From assembly GCA_027491215.1 (NCBI GenBank), contig JAIXWP010000107.1, forward strand, positions 1 to 45,861: a DNA stretch of 45,861 bases, given 5' to 3'. The translations under genes were made by a program, and so were the position numbers. The number at the start of each line of letters is the position of its first letter. Position 1 is the first letter of the stretch. Positions 42,229-45,861 of the stretch are shown here, piece by piece. Under the pieces are notes generated by a model that had not been told where the DNA came from, did no database searches, and was given only the letters and a program-made list of their open reading frames with translations. Source of the stretch: Flavobacteriales bacterium (lineage in GTDB: Bacteria > Bacteroidota > Bacteroidia > Flavobacteriales_D > Sanyastnellaceae).

Positions 42229-43767
42229 TCACCCCGCCCAGTTTTCTCGGTCTAAACTTCGATATTGAATGGCTTCGGCGAGGTGATGAGTTTGAATGTT
42301 TTCTGACCCTTCAAGATCTGCGATGGTTCGTGCTACTTTGAGAATGCGGTCGTATGCTCTTGCGGAGAGTTTCAATTTTGCCATTGCTGTTTTGAGCAGC
42401 GCCGTGCCTGCTTCGTTGATCACACACACTTGTTTGAGAAGTCGTGAGTCCATTTGGGCGTTGCAGTGAATTTCTTTTCGTTTTGTATATCTCTTTTCCT
42501 GGACCTTTCTAGCCGTTATAACGCGCTCGCGGATCACCAGGCTTGTCTCACCCGCGGATTGTGCTGTAAGCTCATTAAAACTTACCGGAGTGACCTCTAT
42601 GTGGATGTCGATGCGGTCTAAGAGTGGCCCGCTGACTTTATTCAAGTATTTCTGGACCCCCCCAACGCCGCAGACGCATTCTTTTTCGGGATGGTTGTAA
42701 TATCCGCAGGGACATGGGTTCATCGATGCGATGAGCATGAAGCTTGCGGGATAATCAACTGAAAATTTGCTTCGCGAAATAGTGATGGTTCGATCTTCAA
42801 GTGGCTGACGCATCACTTCGAGCACCGTTCGTTTGAATTCGGGTAACTCGTCTAAAAACAATACTCCGTTGTGTGCCAATGAAATTTCACCCGGCTGGGG
42901 AAAGCTGCCGCCGCCGACAAGTGCGACGTCCGAAATCGTGTGATGTGGTGAACGGAAAGGGCGTGTAGATATAAGCGCTTGGTCTTTTCTAACCTTTCCT
43001 GCCACGCTGTGAATTTTTGTTGTTTCAAGTGCTTCACCGAGATTTAGTGGTGGCAATATAGTAGGGAGCCTTTTCGCAAGCATCGTCTTTCCGGCGCCAG
43101 GCGGGCCGATGAGAATCACGTTGTGACCTCCCGCTGCTGCAATTTCAAATGCTCGCTTGATGGTTTCTTGTCCTTTCACATCAAAAAAATCTACAGCGTA
43201 ATTGTCTAAACTTTTTTGAAACTCTTCTTCTGTGTTTATGATGACTCTATCAAGTGGTTTTTCATTTCGGAAAAACTCGACCACTTCTTTGATGTGAGAA
43301 ACACCATAAACCTCGATATCATTCACAATGGCCGCTTCTTTTGCATTTTCAATGGGTATAATCATTCCCCGAAATTTTTCCTTTGCTGCTTGCAATGCAA
43401 TAGGCAACGAACCTTTGATTGGACGAAGACTTCCATCGAGACTTAGCTCGCCCATGATGATAAAATGCTCTAAAAGATCAGAGGGAATTTGATCGGTTGC
43501 AGCCATTAATCCAACCGCTAGAGGGAGGTCGTAAGCAGTGCCTTCTTTGCGTACATCTGCCGGCGCCATGTTGATGGTGAGACTGCGCACAGGCCATTCA
43601 TATTCAGAATTTGTGAGCGCGGCTTTGATGCGCTGCTGTGCTTCTTTTACCGCGGTATCAGGAAGTCCGACAATAGCCATTTGCGCGCCGCGGTCGGCGT
43701 TGACTTCTATAGTGATGGTGGCAGCATGAACTCCGAAAACGGCACTGCCAAAAGTTTTTACGAGCAT
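42229..43767 (-). CDS. comM: ComM/YifB family Mg-chelatase-like AAA+ ATPase
   Basis: 512 residues, the normal length. The N-terminal Lon-protease-like S5 fold domain ([69 protein letters not shown]) is followed by the AAA+ core with Walker [16 protein letters not shown], sensor/arginine regions ([17 protein letters not shown]) and Walker [13 protein letters not shown] CxC...CxC zinc-like segment ([18 protein letters not shown]) is present. ComM is a branch-migration helicase that promotes integration of transforming DNA. A 24-bp perfect palindrome lies 49 bp upstream of its start. Confidence 0.95.
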   Translation of the reverse strand: MLVKTFGSAVFGVHAATITIEVNADRGAQMAIVGLPDTAVKEAQQRIKAALTNSEYEWPVRSLTINMAPADVRKEGTAYDLPLAVGLMAATDQIPSDLLEHFIIMGELSLDGSLRPIKGSLPIALQAAKEKFRGMIIPIENAKEAAIVNDIEVYGVSHIKEVVEFFRNEKPLDRVIINTEEEFQKSLDNYAVDFFDVKGQETIKRAFEIAAAGGHNVILIGPPGAGKTMLAKRLPTILPPLNLGEALETTKIHSVAGKVRKDQALISTRPFRSPHHTISDVALVGGGSFPQPGEISLAHNGVLFLDELPEFKRTVLEVMRQPLEDRTITISRSKFSVDYPASFMLIASMNPCPCGYYNHPEKECVCGVGGVQKYLNKVSGPLLDRIDIHIEVTPVSFNELTAQSAGETSLVIRERVITARKVQEKRYTKRKEIHCNAQMDSRLLKQVCVINEAGTALLKTAMAKLKLSARAYDRILKVARTIADLEGSENIQTHHLAEAIQYRSLDRENWAG

Positions 43768-43815
43768 GGGATATCAGTTTTTGATGCCCGCAAGAAAACA
43801 ACACGCATGATTCAT

Positions 43816-43839
43816 AAAACCGAATAATTATTCGGTTTT
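43816..43839. promoter_or_regulatory. 24-bp perfect palindrome containing ACCGAA-N6-TTCGGT, copy 4
   Basis: The core ACCGAATAATTATTCGGT (43819-43836) is flanked by AAA and TTT, giving a 24-bp perfect palindrome. It lies in the divergent gap between comM (start 43767, minus) and the lipoprotein gene (44006, plus), where no terminator is needed, so an operator is likely. Confidence 0.65.
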
Positions 43840-43953
43840 ATTCTTTTCTAATCCTCATGCACGAGTTTATGCAAAGAATATTTATGAATATTCGCGAAGG
43901 ACAAATCAAAACAAGTACTTAGTGACGGGTATTTTTACGGGTTTTTATCCTGT

Positions 43954-43961
43954 TATCTTTG
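43954..43961 (+). promoter_or_regulatory. Lipoprotein gene -7 box
   Basis: TATCTTTG, a perfect TAnnTTTG box, ends 44 nt before the ATG at 44006. Confidence 0.5.
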
Positions 43962-44005
43962 CGCTTAGTATTAAACTCTTATTTTTGCCTTCAAACTTTA
44001 ACCAA

Positions 44006-44458
44006 ATGAAAAAAATCGTTTTTTTATCAATCGCTATCGCTGCGCTTTCTAGCTGTACTTTCAAAGAAATTACTCCAGCCCGTAGTTATGAAATTCAAAA
44101 CTCAAAAGTTATTTCTATTGCAAAAATTGCAGACTACTCAGCAGACTTGACAGTTAAAATTGAAGGTTCTAGTAAAGGGGTTTTGTCTAAAGTAAAAACA
44201 CTCGACTACTATAAAGATCAAGCTACTGTTAATGCTTGCATGACGGCGAAATGTGATTTCCTAATCAATCCAACTTTCAACATTACCGTGAACGGTGGAA
44301 GCGCTACTATCATCGTAACTGGTTATGGGGCTAAGTACACTACTATTCGCGATGTAACGGCCGCTGACTCAATGCACATAAAACTGAATGGTGGAAGTGT
44401 GATTGTTCCAAACGGTAGTCCCTTCAGTTTTCCGAAGAAGCAGCGAAAAGTCTACTAA
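44006..44458 (+). CDS. Small lipoprotein of unknown function
   Basis: 150 residues. The lipobox MKKIVFLSIAIAALSSC places acylated Cys17 at the mature N-terminus. The mature part is short, with beta-rich segments (DLTVKIEGSSKGVLSKVKTLDYYKDQA, FNITVNGGSATIIVTGYGAKYTTI) and no recognised domain. The frame opens at 43922 but its extra residues precede the signal, so I chose the ATG at 44006. Its TAA is separated by one base from the ATG of the next gene, so the two are probably translationally coupled. Confidence 0.8.
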   Translation: MKKIVFLSIAIAALSSCTFKEITPARSYEIQNSKVISIAKIADYSADLTVKIEGSSKGVLSKVKTLDYYKDQATVNACMTAKCDFLINPTFNITVNGGSATIIVTGYGAKYTTIRDVTAADSMHIKLNGGSVIVPNGSPFSFPKKQRKVY

Positions 44459-44459
44459 T

Positions 44460-44951
44460 ATGAACCGTATTTTAAACAGCGCACTTTGTATTCTGGCTCT
44501 TCTTGTTTTTCAAAAAACAAGAGGCCAGAATGATTTTTCAAAAAATTGCGTTTCTATTGGTATTATCGGTGGTACATCTTATTCTGCCTCGGAAGATTAT
44601 CAAGGGTTCATAGGTTTAAACTATTTATCTCCCTATGATTTTAATGCACTACAACTAATGTACTCCAGGAGGTTGACTAAAAATATTTTCCTCTCTGCTT
44701 CGACTTATAAAATTCGAGAGGACAACCGGAGATACACCCTGGGTTCTAAACTTAATGCATTGGTTAGTTATAGACTACAGCCGGGATTAATCATGGATTA
44801 TGCTTTTCCGACGGAATTATATGATGGGGAGTTTCAAATCGGAAGCTCACTCGACTTTCATGTCGGCGATTATTTTGTCATCGGCAGTACCTTTCGGTTC
44901 GGAACCGAAGAAAGCTTGCTCTATGGCTTTAGTGGAACGGTGAAGTTCTAA
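44460..44951 (+). CDS. Probable outer-membrane beta-barrel partner of the lipoprotein
   Basis: 163 residues with a signal peptide (MNRILNSALCILALLVFQKTRGQ) and barrel-like alternating strands (VSIGIIGGTSYSA, FNALQLMYSRRLTKNIFLSASTYK, LNALVSYRLQPGLIMDYAF, FQIGSSLDFHVGDYFVIGSTFRF, LLYGFSGTVKF) ending in Phe, as outer-membrane barrels often do. The family is unknown. It starts 1 nt after the upstream lipoprotein gene, suggesting an operon pair. The frame opening at 44403 overlaps that gene and lacks a signal, so I chose 44460. Its stop abuts the gmhA stop on the other strand. Confidence 0.78.
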   Translation: MNRILNSALCILALLVFQKTRGQNDFSKNCVSIGIIGGTSYSASEDYQGFIGLNYLSPYDFNALQLMYSRRLTKNIFLSASTYKIREDNRRYTLGSKLNALVSYRLQPGLIMDYAFPTELYDGEFQIGSSLDFHVGDYFVIGSTFRFGTEESLLYGFSGTVKF

Positions 44952-45524
44952 TTACAAAGCATTTCTCTCGATATAATCTATCAGAGAGTGAATGACTTTG
45001 ATGTGAATTTCTTGCACGCGATCAGCGTATCCATTCCATGGCACACGCACTTCTACATCGCAAAGGGGCGCCAATTTTCCGCCGTCTTTTCCTGTGAGGG
45101 CTATGACTGTGATACCCATTTCTTTCGCTGTCTTCGCGGCTTCTAGCACATTCGCAGAATTTCCGCTTGTCGAGATTGCAAGAAGCACATCACCTTTTCT
45201 ACCTACGCCCTGCAAATAGCGAGAGAAAACAAAATTGTATCCGTAATCATTACCTACGCAAGACATATGCGAGGGATCGGAAATACTAATTGCACCAATG
45301 GAAGGGCGGTCATTTCTGTAACGACCCGTGAGCTCTTCCGCAAAGTGCATGGCATCGCACATACTACCACCATTTCCACAAGAAATAATTTTTCCACCTT
45401 GCTGAATAGCTGAAACCATTGCTGCGCCCGCCTTTTCAATACTGTGGATGTTTTCTTCATTTGACAAAAAGTCATTCAATACTTTTTGTGCTTCTTGAAA
45501 ATGTTGGAGTATTCCGTTGTCCAT
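44952..45524 (-). CDS. gmhA: D-sedoheptulose-7-phosphate isomerase (SIS domain)
   Basis: 190 residues with a single SIS domain of the GmhA type: [24 protein letters not shown], the [22 protein letters not shown] segment, and [39 protein letters not shown]. GmhA converts sedoheptulose-7-phosphate to D-glycero-D-manno-heptose-7-phosphate, the first step of heptose supply for lipopolysaccharide or surface glycans. No other heptose gene is visible here. Its end abuts the stop of the 44460 gene. Confidence 0.93.
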   Translation of the reverse strand: MDNGILQHFQEAQKVLNDFLSNEENIHSIEKAGAAMVSAIQQGGKIISCGNGGSMCDAMHFAEELTGRYRNDRPSIGAISISDPSHMSCVGNDYGYNFVFSRYLQGVGRKGDVLLAISTSGNSANVLEAAKTAKEMGITVIALTGKDGGKLAPLCDVEVRVPWNGYADRVQEIHIKVIHSLIDYIERNAL

Positions 45525-45618
45525 TGTGTGCTTGTTTCATTGCAAATATCGGAAGTCCAAAGCAATTTTTAAGTTTTGTTTTTCTCAGCAAAAAAGAACG
45601 CCATTTATCCGAAAAGAA

Positions 45619-45656
45619 AAATGGGAGAAAATTGATAGCATCATTTTTCTCCCACT
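45619..45656 (-). terminator. Intrinsic terminator of the 45676 T9SS cargo gene
   Basis: GGGAGAAAA (45623-45631) and TTTTTCTCCC (45644-45653) pair. On the minus strand the stem is followed by ATTTTTCTTTT, a fair T-run, so it ends the gene whose stop is at 45676. Confidence 0.7.
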
Positions 45657-45675
45657 CTATTTTATAAAAAATAAA

Positions 45676-45861
45676 TTATTGCTGTACCACTAGTTTTTCT
45701 GTGGTCTTGAGATTATCCGGACTAATCCATTCGATCATGTACAATCCAGCGCCGAGTCGTTGTTCGAATACAATCACGTGATTGAATGCTCCTTGTTCTC
45801 TGTAAATTTTATCAGTGAAAACAATTTTACCAAGCGCATCTGTGATGCGGATTTGATAAGA
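45676..45861 (-). CDS. C-terminal end of a T9SS type A cargo protein (partial)
   Basis: The last 61 residues of a protein whose start lies beyond the window edge. The end reads as a type A sorting domain: IRITDALGKIVFTDKIY, a strand-turn region, LGAGLYMIEW, then TTEKLVVQQ and stop. These are the usual strands that close such a domain, with the GLY(M/F)I motif. The passenger cannot be described. Confidence 0.8.
   Translation of the reverse strand, partial: SYQIRITDALGKIVFTDKIYREQGAFNHVIVFEQRLGAGLYMIEWISPDNLKTTEKLVVQQ

Noticed and set aside
45761-45774. CAATCACGTGATTG palindrome at the right edge
   Set aside because: It contains CACGTG but not the TTn/nAA flanks; it lies in a sorting-domain coding region and is probably chance.

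Overview
The window reads as a chromosomal segment of a free-living member of the Bacteroidota, probably a flavobacterium-like lineage. The reasons are: type IX secretion (T9SS) sorting domains of both type A and type B (CHU_C), a PorP/SprF protein, families largely confined to this phylum (DUF4271 next to hemD, Bacteroidota-type YbeY), weak Shine-Dalgarno sites, and many copies of the Bacteroidota -7 promoter box TAnnTTTG. I see no transposase, integrase, CRISPR array or phage gene. Most of it is core chromosome, with several lineage-specific surface-protein genes.

Layout. 1-2.0 kb: gatA (cut by the window edge) and tatA on the minus strand, an NlpC/P60 peptidase and tRNA-Cys. 2.2-4.0 kb: an exported or anchored coiled-coil protein and an outer-membrane-like protein. 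4.0-11.0 kb: a plus-strand housekeeping run of yraN, rluB, DUF4271, hemD, dprA, an RsbW-like ATPase, ybeY and mnmG. A perfect ParB site (parS) lies between ybeY and mnmG. 11.2-16.8 kb: a huge PKD-repeat T9SS-B protein. 16.8-19.4 kb: a divergent glycosyltransferase/flippase pair. 19.4-24.6 kb: a minus-strand run of a MORN-repeat exported protein, a PAS histidine kinase and a LytTR response regulator. 24.6-25.15 kb: the only long non-coding stretch, AT-rich, and my candidate replication origin. 25.2-29.6 kb: rpiB, an M28 peptidase, a duplicated DUF4389 protein, hemH and a gamma carbonic anhydrase. 29.6-42.0 kb: T9SS cargo, msrB, PorP/SprF and a 2233-residue repeat adhesin. 42.0-45.9 kb: a 34-residue basic protein, comM/yifB, a lipoprotein/barrel pair, gmhA, and the end of another T9SS cargo gene.

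The most interesting signals are in the DNA rather than in the genes. (1) Five sites carry the 10-base ParB core TTnCACGTGnAA; one is a perfect parS and two flank the 24.6-25.15 kb gap. (2) That gap has a perfect DnaA box, lies between divergent genes, and sits where the G/C strand bias appears to flip, all of which fit oriC. (3) An 18-bp palindrome, ACCGAA-N6-TTCGGT with a partly conserved spacer, occurs four times, three of them inside unrelated genes. This would suit an undescribed regulator or a chromosome-organising protein.

Gene interplay: HemD and HemH serve haem synthesis. DprA and ComM both process incoming DNA during transformation. MnmG and GatA act in tRNA biology. PorP/SprF and the giant adhesin look like one surface module exported by T9SS. 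All functional assignments come from reading motifs by eye; no database search was run.
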